Below, piece after piece: positions 1-7,741 of a stretch of 64,000 bases of DNA. The notes beneath the pieces were generated by a model that saw only the letters and a list, made by a program, of their open reading frames with translations, had not been told where the DNA came from and made no database searches. Source of the stretch: an uncultured bacterium (GTDB lineage Bacteria > Bacteroidota > Bacteroidia > Bacteroidales > Bacteroidaceae); NCBI GenBank assembly GCA_905214625.1, contig CAJMMQ010000009.1, forward strand, positions 36,274 through 100,273, written 5' to 3'. The translations under genes were made by a program, and so were the position numbers. The number at the start of each line of letters is the position of its first letter. Within the stretch, counting starts at the first letter, position 1.

Positions 1-1543
1 AGTTTAAATTGTTTTCTATAGATGAGGTATTAAGATTTTCAAAAGAGAACGACATAGTTCCGTCATCTTTTCTAGTTATATTTGTTACGGCTTTATTCAT
101 ATATTTAGAACCGTCAGTATTTCTGTTGTTTAATGTAGCAGCCGGTATTGATGTGTTTGTAAGACAATTGTTACTTTCATAAGGGTAGATGTCACCCGCT
201 GAATTTATATTAGGTTTATTGTCTGCAATGAATATAGTACATCTTTGGCGCGATGTGCTGTTTACCATATTGTTTGCCCATGTGTACGTGTCATAATCCA
301 CGTGGATAATTAGCATCCCTGAGTTTGGAAGTGCGGCATCCCATCCACTTATCTGTCTGTTTTCGAGTAAATAATATTCATCTTTGTTATTGTCGTTATA
401 TATTATGTAAGCCTCTCCTGTGTCGGCCATTGGTGTCATGGCGTTTATAGTGCAGTTTTCATCAAGTTCTATAGGTTTTATCCATCCTGCATACATTCTT
501 TCATAACTGGTATAATTTGCTGGTAAAAACCCGTTCCCGTTATAGCTTCCATAATCCATTATATCCCATACGGACATGCCGTAATATCCATTATATGATG
601 TGTCATACATATCCGGTAACCCAAGACAATGTGAGAATTCATGGCAGATTGTTCCTATTCCGTCTATTGTCTCTGTGAGTTTATTGCCTTCTTGAACTGA
701 ACCGAGTTCGCAACTGCATGCGTATGTATTGATAATCACACCGTCAAGGGTGAGTGTACTTTGTTGTGGATATAGTGCGGATTTAAGATCCCATTCGTGT
801 GGCCATATTGTATTTTCGTCATCCCATGAAGCTTCGCCGTGCCCAGCATATAATATATACACTTGGTCAACTTCTCCGTCGCCGTCCCAGTCATATTCAG
901 AAAAATTTATATCGTTGTCAACAGCCATACAAGCGTCTATGACCATTTGTGCTATAGCTGAATAGTTATCAGATTCACCTTTGGTCGGACCGCCATAGTA
1001 TGCATAACCTTTTGGCATTTTTACAGGGCCTGCTATATCAAATTCAAGCTCAAATTGCCCGTAGCTTTGTGCCTTAAAATAGTCTTTTACACTACCGTAA
1101 AAACCCATTTCGCTGAAACCTTCTTCGTTGGCAATCCGGCTGTATAGTTCGGGGGTGTGCTCTTCCCAGAAAGTTTTGTCGGCAAACTCCACAAGTATTA
1201 TTAACCCTTTCTTCTTTCCGGTATAAGGTTGACGTATGTCTCCTAATAAAGCTCTTGTTGAGGACATGTTTGCCCTCAATCGTCTTGTAGACTGTCTTTT
1301 TCGCTCGGATCTTGCAGTAAATGTCGCAATGTCTATCTGTTTATATGTGCCTGTTGTACTGTCTTTTATAAATTTTGTTCCGTCTGATGCCTGCCAATAC
1401 CTACAAGATTCATCGCCGCAAAGTTCTACTTTTATTTTTGTTCCGTCAGATAATGATACTGTCCGCCATATTCCGCGCTTAGCAGGGACAGCGAAAGCTA
1501 ATGTTGCAAAAATCGCAAAAAACAAGGTAGGAATAATTTTCAT
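1..1543 (-). CDS. M6-family secreted metalloprotease, C-terminus outside the window
   Basis: Translating the minus strand from the ATG at 1543 gives an open frame that runs to the window edge (514 codons, no stop). Residues 1-18 form a signal peptide. A zinc-protease signature HEFSHCLGLPD lies at residues 301-311: His301 and His305 would bind zinc, Glu302 is catalytic, and the GLPD part is typical of the M6 (immune inhibitor A-like) family. The product is probably exported and degrades extracellular protein. A consensus Bacteroidetes promoter lies just upstream. The C-terminal region, where a type IX sorting domain or adhesin modules would sit, cannot be seen. The family call is firm; substrate and localisation are inferred. 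Confidence 0.9.
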   Translation of the reverse strand, partial: MKIIPTLFFAIFATLAFAVPAKRGIWRTVSLSDGTKIKVELCGDESCRYWQASDGTKFIKDSTTGTYKQIDIATFTARSERKRQSTRRLRANMSSTRALLGDIRQPYTGKKKGLIILVEFADKTFWEEHTPELYSRIANEEGFSEMGFYGSVKDYFKAQSYGQFELEFDIAGPVKMPKGYAYYGGPTKGESDNYSAIAQMVIDACMAVDNDINFSEYDWDGDGEVDQVYILYAGHGEASWDDENTIWPHEWDLKSALYPQQSTLTLDGVIINTYACSCELGSVQEGNKLTETIDGIGTICHEFSHCLGLPDMYDTSYNGYYGMSVWDIMDYGSYNGNGFLPANYTSYERMYAGWIKPIELDENCTINAMTPMADTGEAYIIYNDNNKDEYYLLENRQISGWDAALPNSGMLIIHVDYDTYTWANNMVNSTSRQRCTIFIADNKPNINSAGDIYPYESNNCLTNTSIPAATLNNRNTDGSKYMNKAVTNITRKDDGTMSFSFENLNTSSIENNLN

Positions 1544-1569
1544 ATTTTATATCATTAATGGTTGACTTG

Positions 1570-1601
1570 CAAATGTAGCGATTTTGGTTTTTATTTCCAA
1601 A
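1570..1601 (-). promoter_or_regulatory. Bacteroidetes-type promoter of the M6 protease gene
   Basis: Read on the minus strand, TTTG (1598-1601) is followed by exactly 20 bp and then TACATTTG (1570-1577). This fits the known Bacteroides -33/-7 consensus TTTG/TAnnTTTG. Transcription would start near 1563, leaving a leader of about 20 nt before the ATG at 1543. Confidence 0.75.
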
Positions 1602-1754
1602 TAATAATTATGGTTTGTAGTTTAATTTAACATGTTAAAATATTTGAATTAATTTGCTGTGTGGTGACATACATCAACTAAATGCATGGTAAATACAAAC
1701 AGATATAATGTTATGCTGCGAAAGTTGACCAACTTATGTAAAAAAAACAGACAA

Positions 1755-1910
1755 AAGGCGTAATAAAGCCAAACGGAAAATATTAAGAAACCAAAGTTAG
1801 GCATTAGCCAAACAAGAATTATGAATTGCGAAACGAAATAGGTATCAGCCCAATTATGAAACGAAGTTCGGCGAAAGCCAATTGTGAATTATGAATTATA
1901 AATTAAGATT
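1755..1910. repeat. Tandem GGC...GCC mini-hairpin units with ATGAATT repeats
   Basis: This 503-bp gap (1544-2046) holds about four imperfect units. Each carries a short GGC-loop-GCC dyad (for example TTCGGCGAAAGCCAATT near 1867-1883) followed by AAAC or by ATTATGAATT-type sequence. A related unit, TTTCGGCAACAGCCAATT, lies near 54775-54792 upstream of infB, and ATGAATT repeats recur at 6329-6360. No protein-coding signal is seen. Confidence 0.6.
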
Positions 1911-1912
1911 CG

Positions 1913-1920
1913 TATATTTG
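1913..1920 (+). promoter_or_regulatory. Possible -7 element upstream of the fucosidase gene
   Basis: TATATTTG fits the -7 consensus TAnnTTTG, but no TTTG is found 19-21 bp upstream. The implied leader to the ATG at 2047 is about 120 nt. Confidence 0.35.
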
Positions 1921-2046
1921 CATGCTCCCCTGCCATGTCTCGCCATATGGCACGGACACGACAGGCACTAAAAGGCCGGTCTGCGGGCATCAGGGCAACG
2001 TGGACATAACAGATGAAACATCACTATGCACAAATAATATAATATT

Positions 2047-3363
2047 ATGGAAAAACATTTTAAAAGGACTTTTATGGCATTATGCCTGGCCGCATTGCTC
2101 ATGCCGGGCATGGCGCATGCGCAAAAGAAAGGCTACATGCCGGCGCCCGAAAACCTAAAGGCGCGCAAAGAGTTTAGCGACAACAAGTTCGGGATATTCC
2201 TCCACTGGGGCATCTACAGCCTTTTCGGACAGGGTGAGTGGTATCTCAACAGCGGCGGACTCAACTGCCACGAGTATGCCAAGGCAGCATCAGCTTTCTA
2301 CCCCTCACGCTTCAACGCAAGCGAATGGGTTAAGGCCATAAAGGAAGCCGGAGCGCGGTATATATGCATCACCACACGCCACCACGACGGCTTCTCGATG
2401 TTCCACACAAAATATTCCGACTATAACATTGTTGACGCCACGCCCTTCGGACGCGACGTGATAAAGGAGCTGGCAGACGAGTGCCACAAGCAGGGCATAA
2501 AGCTTCATCTGTATTACTCCCACCTCGACTGGACGCGCGAAGACTACTATCCGCTGGGCAACACGGGCCACAGGACGGGCAGAAAGAACCACGGCAAGTG
2601 GGAGAGCTACTATGAGTTTATGAACAACCAGCTGACCGAGCTGCTGACCAACTATGGCGAGATAGGCGCAATATGGTTTGACGGAGTGTGGGACAAGCCC
2701 GACTTCGACTGGCGCCTTAGCGAGCAGTATGCCATGATACACCGCCTGCAGCCGGCATGCCTCATAGGCAACAACCACCACAGGGCGCCGGTTGAGGGCG
2801 AAGACTTCCAGATGTTTGAGCGCGACCTGCCGGGCGAGAACACCGCGGGCCTTTCTGACGAAAGCGAGATAGGTAGTCTGCCGCTGGAAACATGTCAGAC
2901 GATGAACGGAATGTGGGGATATAAGGTGAGCGACCAGAACTACAAGTCGGACACAACGCTCGTAAGACTGCTCGTGAGGGCTGCCGGCAAGGGTGCCAAC
3001 CTGCTTATGAACATAGGGCCACAGCCTGACGGCGAGCTGCCGGCAGTGGCTCTTGAGCGCCTTAAGAGCATGGGCAAGTGGCTGTCTGAATATGGCGAAA
3101 CGGTATATGCCACAACGGCCGGCGACGTGATGACTGCCGAATGGGGCACCACGACGCGCAGCGGCAACAAGCTTTATGTGCATATCCTTGCCGACGACAT
3201 GCCGAAGATGATATTGCTGCCTCTGAAAGGCAAAGTGAAGAGCGCCGTATTATTTGATACAGGCAAAAAGATTAGTCATGAAAACGTAAGTGGCGGCGTA
3301 GTGCTGCACACTGCCGACCTTACGCCTGCAATAGACCGCATAATAACACTGACGGTGAAATAA
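2047..3363 (+). CDS. GH29 alpha-L-fucosidase, exported
   Basis: The 438-residue protein has a signal peptide (residues 1-26, ending AHAQ) followed by a GH29 catalytic barrel. Recognisable blocks are FGIFLHWGIYS (48-58), RHHDGFSMF (111-119), and WFDGVWDKP (210-218), in which Asp212 is the expected nucleophile. The C-terminal ~80 residues fit the small beta domain common in the family. It would release alpha-linked L-fucose from host or dietary glycans, probably in the periplasm or at the surface. It is monocistronic here, with no SusC/D next to it. The family call is secure; linkage preference cannot be read. An ATG further upstream in another frame (1922) was rejected because it opens a short, unrelated frame. 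Confidence 0.93.
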   Translation: MEKHFKRTFMALCLAALLMPGMAHAQKKGYMPAPENLKARKEFSDNKFGIFLHWGIYSLFGQGEWYLNSGGLNCHEYAKAASAFYPSRFNASEWVKAIKEAGARYICITTRHHDGFSMFHTKYSDYNIVDATPFGRDVIKELADECHKQGIKLHLYYSHLDWTREDYYPLGNTGHRTGRKNHGKWESYYEFMNNQLTELLTNYGEIGAIWFDGVWDKPDFDWRLSEQYAMIHRLQPACLIGNNHHRAPVEGEDFQMFERDLPGENTAGLSDESEIGSLPLETCQTMNGMWGYKVSDQNYKSDTTLVRLLVRAAGKGANLLMNIGPQPDGELPAVALERLKSMGKWLSEYGETVYATTAGDVMTAEWGTTTRSGNKLYVHILADDMPKMILLPLKGKVKSAVLFDTGKKISHENVSGGVVLHTADLTPAIDRIITLTVK

Positions 3364-3366
3364 GTG

Positions 3367-3470
3367 AAGAGTGAAGAATTCAATAGCCTGTTTTGTATTG
3401 TAAGGCGCAATCAAGATTGTCAATATTACGTATTGCTCAGTTTTTATATGCTATTGAATTCTTCACTCTT
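3367..3470. repeat. Long inverted repeat between convergent genes (possible bidirectional terminator)
   Basis: A 21-bp arm at 3367-3387 (begins AAGAGTGAAGAATTC) is perfectly complementary to 3450-3470. Further copies of the TTCACTC motif continue to 3489. The repeat sits between the end of the fucosidase gene and the end of the convergent small membrane-protein gene. The same gaagagtgaagaattc motif reappears near 28180-28215, so this is an interspersed family as well as a possible terminator. Confidence 0.6.
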
Positions 3471-3487
3471 CGTTCTTCACTCTTCAC

Positions 3488-3850
3488 TTATTTAGCTTCT
3501 TTGGGCATCGGCAGGAAATATGCAATGACAGTAAGGACAAGCATTAAGATCCAGAAGCTGCTCATACCGGCATCTACCGCATAGCTCACAGCCACGCCTA
3601 TCAGACAGATTACGATGTCTAAGACCGAAAGGACCGACCTTGACGTATAACGCGAAAGGAAGCCGCGCGCATCCTTAACCAAATCTTTTATCATCAGCAC
3701 AACCATCAGGACAAGACACAGGACTATTAATCCCCAGACGGCATAATCTGCCGCAGGCACGCTGCCAAACAGCGGCTCAAGTGCAAACAGAAGAAGAAAG
3801 ATGCTGAAAACAATTTCAAGCTTGCCGGTCTTTAAATCTACTTTTCTCAT
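3488..3850 (-). CDS. Small four-helix membrane protein, unknown function (paralog A)
   Basis: The 120-residue protein has four hydrophobic segments (about 12-32, 36-55, 71-90, 96-113) and no signal peptide. It is clearly paralogous to the 122-residue protein at 4736-5104. Both share an E-P-x-F-G motif after the first helix and a polar loop reading KDxxKDARGFxSxYTSRSV between helices 2 and 3. I do not recognise the family. A 42-residue membrane ORF lies 37 bp upstream under a strong promoter, so the two are probably co-transcribed. The conserved charged loop suggests a cytoplasmic contact site, but that is inference. Confidence 0.75.
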   Translation of the reverse strand: MRKVDLKTGKLEIVFSIFLLLFALEPLFGSVPAADYAVWGLIVLCLVLMVVLMIKDLVKDARGFLSRYTSRSVLSVLDIVICLIGVAVSYAVDAGMSSFWILMLVLTVIAYFLPMPKEAK

Positions 3851-3887
3851 AGGCTTGTTGTTTAAAAAAAATATTTATAGGTTTAAA

Positions 3888-4016
3888 TCACAAAACATCA
3901 AACTTAAACAGCTTTTTCCGCATGGAGGAATATCTAACACTCGACACAAAGATTATCAGCGACAAAGCCGTCAGCACTATCATGCCGGCACAAACAGACA
4001 TTCTGTAATGCCTCAT
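3888..4016 (-). CDS. 42-residue single-span membrane protein (small ORF)
   Basis: This frame was found by reading the minus strand: ATG at 4014-4016, TGA at 3888-3890. It encodes MRHYRMSVCAGMIVLTALSL and continues through a hydrophobic stretch (about residues 7-26) into a basic tail (MRKKLFKFDVL). An in-frame stop lies 17 codons before the ATG and no other start intervenes. A full-consensus promoter ends about 45 bp upstream, and the next gene starts 37 bp downstream, which supports a real first gene of a two-gene operon. Function is unknown. Confidence 0.5.
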   Translation of the reverse strand: MRHYRMSVCAGMIVLTALSLIIFVSSVRYSSMRKKLFKFDVL

Positions 4017-4062
4017 AATAACGTGCAGATACGGTTCGGCAGCTCTTGCAGCCTTATGTTCA

Positions 4063-4094
4063 CAAAGTTAGGAAAAATCCTGAACAGTTTCAAA
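4063..4094 (-). promoter_or_regulatory. Consensus Bacteroidetes promoter for the 42-aa/120-aa gene pair
   Basis: On the minus strand TTTG (4091-4094) is separated by exactly 20 bp from TAACTTTG (4063-4070). Predicted start of transcription is near 4056, about 40 nt before the small ORF. Confidence 0.75.
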
Positions 4095-4259
4095 CTTTCA
4101 AGAAGTTTATTTCGGTTCATTAACATGTCCATTGAAATATAAGCGTTCAGAGCAGCACGACAGACACAACGCAATAACCCGGCCGAATAATAACCGGTCG
4201 GATTATCACATTAAATTATTAATACTGTTCAAATTTTTCACAACGCTTTTCCGTAACCG

Positions 4260-4505
4260 TCAAAAAGGAAGCAGCATGAAAACAGTGAAATACACCATAG
4301 CCAGCAGAGCCAACACCTCTAATGCCAGTTCTAGCCTGTCAAAGCGGGTGCTTTCATTGTTTTTCAATAAAGACGTCAGTGTTACAAGCACCAGCGGCAA
4401 AATCATAAAGGAATACCTAAGTTCTATTCCAAACAACACAAAGCCCCACCATACAAGACCTATAAGAAGTATGAGGGAAAGAATTATTACTTTTGCTTTT
4501 TTCAT
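4260..4505 (-). CDS. 81-residue membrane protein, unknown function
   Basis: The protein has three hydrophobic segments (about 5-26, 30-46, 60-80) separated by a polar stretch KNNESTRFDRLE (about 49-60). It starts MKKAKVIIL at 4505. It lies between the two paralogous four-helix proteins in the same orientation but is not obviously homologous to them. Its own -7 element (TACATTTG, 4580-4587) lies about 75 bp upstream. There is no recognised domain. Length, helix content and position suggest it belongs to the same functional cluster; no role can be assigned. Confidence 0.65.
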   Translation of the reverse strand: MKKAKVIILSLILLIGLVWWGFVLFGIELRYSFMILPLVLVTLTSLLKNNESTRFDRLELALEVLALLAMVYFTVFMLLPF

Positions 4506-4579
4506 AAGGCACTAAAATTAAATTTAACCACCATAATCATTAAAAACTTCAACGAAGTTAAATAGAGAGAGTAAAGCAA

Positions 4580-4612
4580 CAAATGTAATTTTCTACAGAT
4601 TTATACTCACAA
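4580..4612 (-). promoter_or_regulatory. Probable promoter of the 81-aa membrane-protein gene
   Basis: TACATTTG on the minus strand (4580-4587) matches the -7 consensus. A TTG lies 22 bp upstream (4610-4612), one base beyond the usual spacing. Confidence 0.45.
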
Positions 4613-4648
4613 GAAGATGCGCAACAAACCATTATCATGCCTAAGCAC

Positions 4649-4731
4649 GCAGGGACGTACCCCAGGTACGTCCACACTTACATTATCAATCATATATAAC
4701 GCTTTCGGACGCACCTGGGGTACGCCCCTAC
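4649..4731. repeat. REP-like inverted repeat with GGGACGTACCCC core
   Basis: Arms of 25 bp at 4649-4673 and 4707-4731 are complementary with about three mismatches. Each arm itself contains a near-palindrome (ACGTACCCCAGGTACGT). It begins only 5 bp after the stop of the 122-aa gene, so its transcript would form a strong hairpin that could end transcription. The GC-rich composition differs from the AT-rich surroundings. Confidence 0.65.
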
Positions 4732-4735
4732 AATA

Positions 4736-5104
4736 TCACGTTGTTTTCGTTCTCTTTGGTGTCGGCAGAAAATATAAAACGACAAAACAGATAAACAGAA
4801 AAATCCACCAGCTACCTGAATTTGAGCTGAACGCATAGCCTACAGCCAGGCCTATAAGACATATTACGGCATCAACAATCCAAAAGACCGACCTCGATGT
4901 ATAACTCGAAATGAAGCCGCGCGCATCTTTAATCAGATCTTTCATCAAGAACACAAGCATCAACACAGCGCACACTGCCATCAACCCATAAATTAGAAAA
5001 TCTATCACAAGTATGTCTCCAAACACAGGCTCTACGGCATATAAAAGCAGAAGAGTGCTGAAAAGGATATCTAACCTGTCTTTCCTAAAACTTATTTTAA
5101 TCAT
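4736..5104 (-). CDS. Small four-helix membrane protein, unknown function (paralog B)
   Basis: The 122-residue protein has four hydrophobic segments in the same spacing as the 120-residue protein at 3488-3850. By eye roughly half the positions match, including EPVFG and the loop KDLIKDARGFISSYTSRSV. It starts MIKISFRKDRLD at 5104 and ends in a basic tail (PTPKRTKTT). Its -7 element is about 110 bp upstream. The pair probably arose by tandem duplication with the 81-aa gene between them. No known family was recognised. Confidence 0.75.
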   Translation of the reverse strand: MIKISFRKDRLDILFSTLLLLYAVEPVFGDILVIDFLIYGLMAVCAVLMLVFLMKDLIKDARGFISSYTSRSVFWIVDAVICLIGLAVGYAFSSNSGSWWIFLFICFVVLYFLPTPKRTKTT

Positions 5105-5215
5105 AGCTTATGATTTTAAGATTATTGCTTAAACATTTTTATATCACACAAGACAAATTGTCAATGCAGTCAGAAATATTTTATCGTTATGCTAAATAGT
5201 CCGTGTATTTGTTTG

Positions 5216-5223
5216 CAAATGTA
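5216..5223 (-). promoter_or_regulatory. -7 element upstream of paralog B
   Basis: TACATTTG on the minus strand fits TAnnTTTG. No good -33 TTTG is seen at 19-21 bp. The leader would be about 105 nt. Confidence 0.4.
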
Positions 5224-5336
5224 GGCAAAAACTAAAGTCGTTATTTATTTTAGTAAGTTCTTTTCGGTTCATTTCTAATAAATTACAGTTTATATAGAAA
5301 TTATTCAGAGCCATACAATAGGCCTAACGGCAATGC

Positions 5337-5400
5337 AAAAGGTATGCTTTTGCATGCTGAAACGTGGCCTTTCAGGGTGCAAAAGTATGCCTTTCGGAAA
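5337..5400. repeat. Tandem array of three ~21-22 bp mini-palindromes
   Basis: Three imperfect units each begin AAA(A) and contain a purine-rich/CTTT dyad: AAAAGGTATGCTTTTGCATG, AAACGTGGCCTTTCAGGGTG and AAAAGTATGCCTTTCGG. The same architecture occurs at 19464-19554 and inside the three 400-bp repeats. Confidence 0.6.
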
Positions 5401-5813
5401 AAGGAAAACGGCAATAATAAAGAATGTTGACTATTTACTGACTCAGGTTGACCGAAACATGGGTTATCACTGATAAAAGTTGACTCTTCGTGATAAGTCA
5501 TGCAGCATAACATAAGGCTCAATTTTATTTTTATAAAAAACTCATCACTCGTCATAACCGTGCATAATAAACTGTAAATCAAGATGTTACAGTATGACGA
5601 GTTGCCGACTAAACTCATCACGGCTGATGTGTGAGCCATGAGCGTGACGATTTGTTTAATAAAATAGTTAGAAGAGGTAAAGTCGTATGTTTTGTTTTTA
5701 GGAGTTAAAGCAATTAAAGGAGTTAGAGTCATATATTCTGCTATTAGCGTTAGACCTTGTGCAATATTTTGTGCAAATGGAAACAAAGTTCTGTTGCCGG
5801 TACATCAAAAAAC
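5401..5813. other. Intergenic stretch without a convincing gene
   Basis: A 161-codon minus-strand frame covers 5301-5786 but runs through the mini-palindrome array, has unusual composition and no start context, so I do not call it. Near 5698-5730 there is an AATTAAAGGAGTTAGAGTC motif, the complement of the TTTAACTCC repeats at 28250-28295. Confidence 0.5.
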
Positions 5814-5854
5814 AAATCAGCCTGAGCAGACATTAAGTCCGTTCAGGCTGATTT
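5814..5854 (-). terminator. Intrinsic terminator after yqeY
   Basis: AAATCAGCCTGA (5814-5825) pairs perfectly with TCAGGCTGATTT (5843-5854) across a 17-nt loop. On the minus strand the hairpin is followed by TTTGTTTTTTG, and it lies 25 bp after the yqeY stop. The symmetric U-rich flanks mean it could also work from the other strand. Confidence 0.85.
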
Positions 5855-5878
5855 ATTTTTTATATCAGAAAGAAATGC

Positions 5879-6325
5879 TTAGGCGAGCAGTTTCTTTACG
5901 ATGCCCGAGATAACGCGGCCGTCGGCCTTGCCGGCCATCTGCTTTGAAGCCACGCCCATAACCTTGCCCATATCCTTCATGCCTGCGGCACCTGTCTGGG
6001 CTATAATTTCCTTTACGGCAGCCTCAATCTCTTCCTCTGTCATAGGCTTTGGCAGGTATGCCTCAATGACGCTGACCTGTGCCAGCTCGGCGTCTGCCAG
6101 GTCCTGACGGTTCTGCTGCACGAATGTGGCAGCAGACTCCTTGCCCTGCTTAGCCAGCTTGGCAAGAATCTTCATGGCGTCGGCATCCTCGAGAGTGTCG
6201 TTGGCCCCGGGAGCTGTCTTTGCCTCAAGAAAAACTTTCTTAATGTTGCGCAAGGTCTCAAGGCGCACCTTGTCGCGGGCCTTCATGGCCTCCTTTATAT
6301 CGTTGCTTATCTGATCGAATAACAT
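5879..6325 (-). CDS. yqeY: GatB/YqeY domain protein
   Basis: The 148-residue protein matches the stand-alone YqeY family: MLFDQISNDIKEAMKARDKV at the N-terminus, a central helical domain, and the conserved end GRVISGIVKKLL. The domain resembles the tail of the GatB amidotransferase subunit and is thought to contact tRNA or aminoacylation factors, but its role in bacteria is unclear. It is the last gene of the murG-ftsZ run, 42 bp after ftsZ, and is followed by a strong terminator. The gap to ftsZ is filled by ATGAATT-type repeats. Confidence 0.9.
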   Translation of the reverse strand: MLFDQISNDIKEAMKARDKVRLETLRNIKKVFLEAKTAPGANDTLEDADAMKILAKLAKQGKESAATFVQQNRQDLADAELAQVSVIEAYLPKPMTEEEIEAAVKEIIAQTGAAGMKDMGKVMGVASKQMAGKADGRVISGIVKKLLA

Positions 6326-6328
6326 TTT

Positions 6329-6360
6329 AATTATGAATTAAAAATTATGAATTGTGAATT
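6329..6360. repeat. ATGAATT intergenic repeat between ftsZ and yqeY
   Basis: Three near-copies of AATTATGAATT/AATTGTGAATT fill the 42-bp gap. The same heptamer recurs at 1818-1905 and 54612-54800. Confidence 0.6.
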
Positions 6361-6367
6361 ACCCCAA

Positions 6368-7684
6368 TCATCCAAACTTTATTGTCCCCTGTATTTTGTT
6401 GTCCTCGCTCTCGGTTTTCTTTACGTGTCCCATCGACTGGTTGCGTATCTCCTCAAGCTCCTGACGCGTGCGCTTGTATGTAGGCGTCGACTCTACCGAT
6501 GATATTACGTCGTCGTTGTCGAGGTCCTCCTGACGGAAGATATATATGTGCGGACGGCGCTTGTATTTAGAGTTTTTGCCGTCGCTGCCATAATAGTGTT
6601 CACGCTTTGCACGGCGCTCGGCAGCCTTCTCCTCTTCCTCGGCACGGCGTTCGTTCTCCTCCTGCGAGTGCTTCTTGTAGTGGTCATTCATGCCGTCAAC
6701 GTTCTCTATGCCGAATCCTGTGGCGAGTATGGTAACCTTCACCTTGTTGCCCAGTTCGGGGTCGGTGGCAAGTCCCCATTTGATTTCAAAGTCGTTGCCA
6801 AACTTGGCCATGAAGTCGTTAACATCGTTCATCTCCTCCATCATGAGGCCGTTGTTGCTGTTCTTGTCGCTGCAGAACGATATGCTGAGCAAGATTTTCT
6901 TTGCGTTAAACACGTCGTTGTCGTTGAGCAGCGGAGAGTTCAGCGCATCCTCAATGGCACGCTTTACACGGCCTTCGCCTTCGCCGTAGCCGGTACTCAT
7001 TATGGCCACGCCGCCGTCTTTAAGCACGGTTTTAACGTCGTTGAAGTCGAGGTTGATAAGTCCGTGAACGGTTATAATCTCGGCTATGCTCTTGGCCGCA
7101 ATGCTAAGAGTGTCGTCGGCCTTGCCAAAGGCATCGAGAATAGACAGTTCTGGATAAATCTCGCGCAGACGCTCGTTGTTGATTACGAGCAGGGCGTCTA
7201 CATGCTTTGACATCTCTTCAACGCCGTCGAGGGCCTGGTCTATTTTGCGCTCGCCCTCAAAGCGGAACGGTATGGTTACGATGCCAACAGTAAGGATGCC
7301 CAGATCTTTTGAGACACGGGCTATTACGGGAGCGGCTCCGGTGCCTGTACCTCCGCCCATTCCGGCTGTGATGAATGCCATCTTCGTACCGTCGTTGAGC
7401 ATTGCCTTTATGTCCTCAAGGCTCTCTTCGGCAGCCTCGCGCGCCTTTGCCGGCTTGTTGCCGGCTCCCAGTCCTTCCTTGCCGAGCTGCAGGTGCACGG
7501 GCACGGGCGAATCGTTGAGCGCCTGGTTGTCAGTGTTGCACAGCACGAACGACACGTCGTGTATGCCCTCGCGGTACATGTGGTTAACGGCATTGCCGCC
7601 ACCGCCGCCTACTCCTATAACTTTTATTATGCTCTTTTCCTTTTCGGGCTCACCGAAATCCAATATTCTATGTGTATCAGCCAT
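6368..7684 (-). CDS. ftsZ: Cell division GTPase FtsZ
   Basis: The 438-residue tubulin homologue polymerises at midcell to organise the divisome. The nucleotide-binding signature GGGTGTG is at residues 110-116, the N-terminal glycine loop GVGGGGGNAV at 24-33, and the synergy-loop motif NLDFND at 211-216, which supplies the catalytic aspartates to the neighbouring subunit. Past about residue 325 comes a long charged linker rich in E, R and K. The C-terminus reads IQGTIKFG, a plausible docking peptide for FtsA. It follows ftsA by 57 bp in the same operon. Length and architecture are normal for Bacteroidales. Confidence 0.98.
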   Translation of the reverse strand: MADTHRILDFGEPEKEKSIIKVIGVGGGGGNAVNHMYREGIHDVSFVLCNTDNQALNDSPVPVHLQLGKEGLGAGNKPAKAREAAEESLEDIKAMLNDGTKMAFITAGMGGGTGTGAAPVIARVSKDLGILTVGIVTIPFRFEGERKIDQALDGVEEMSKHVDALLVINNERLREIYPELSILDAFGKADDTLSIAAKSIAEIITVHGLINLDFNDVKTVLKDGGVAIMSTGYGEGEGRVKRAIEDALNSPLLNDNDVFNAKKILLSISFCSDKNSNNGLMMEEMNDVNDFMAKFGNDFEIKWGLATDPELGNKVKVTILATGFGIENVDGMNDHYKKHSQEENERRAEEEEKAAERRAKREHYYGSDGKNSKYKRRPHIYIFRQEDLDNDDVISSVESTPTYKRTRQELEEIRNQSMGHVKKTESEDNKIQGTIKFG

Positions 7685-7741
7685 ATCTGTCTTTATTTAT
7701 TCGTGGTGTTATAAGTTTGTAGTAACGCTGCCATACAAGGA

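Noticed and set aside
5301..5786. 161-codon minus-strand frame
   Set aside because: It runs through the mini-palindrome array, has no promoter or recognisable domain, and reads like translated AT-rich spacer.
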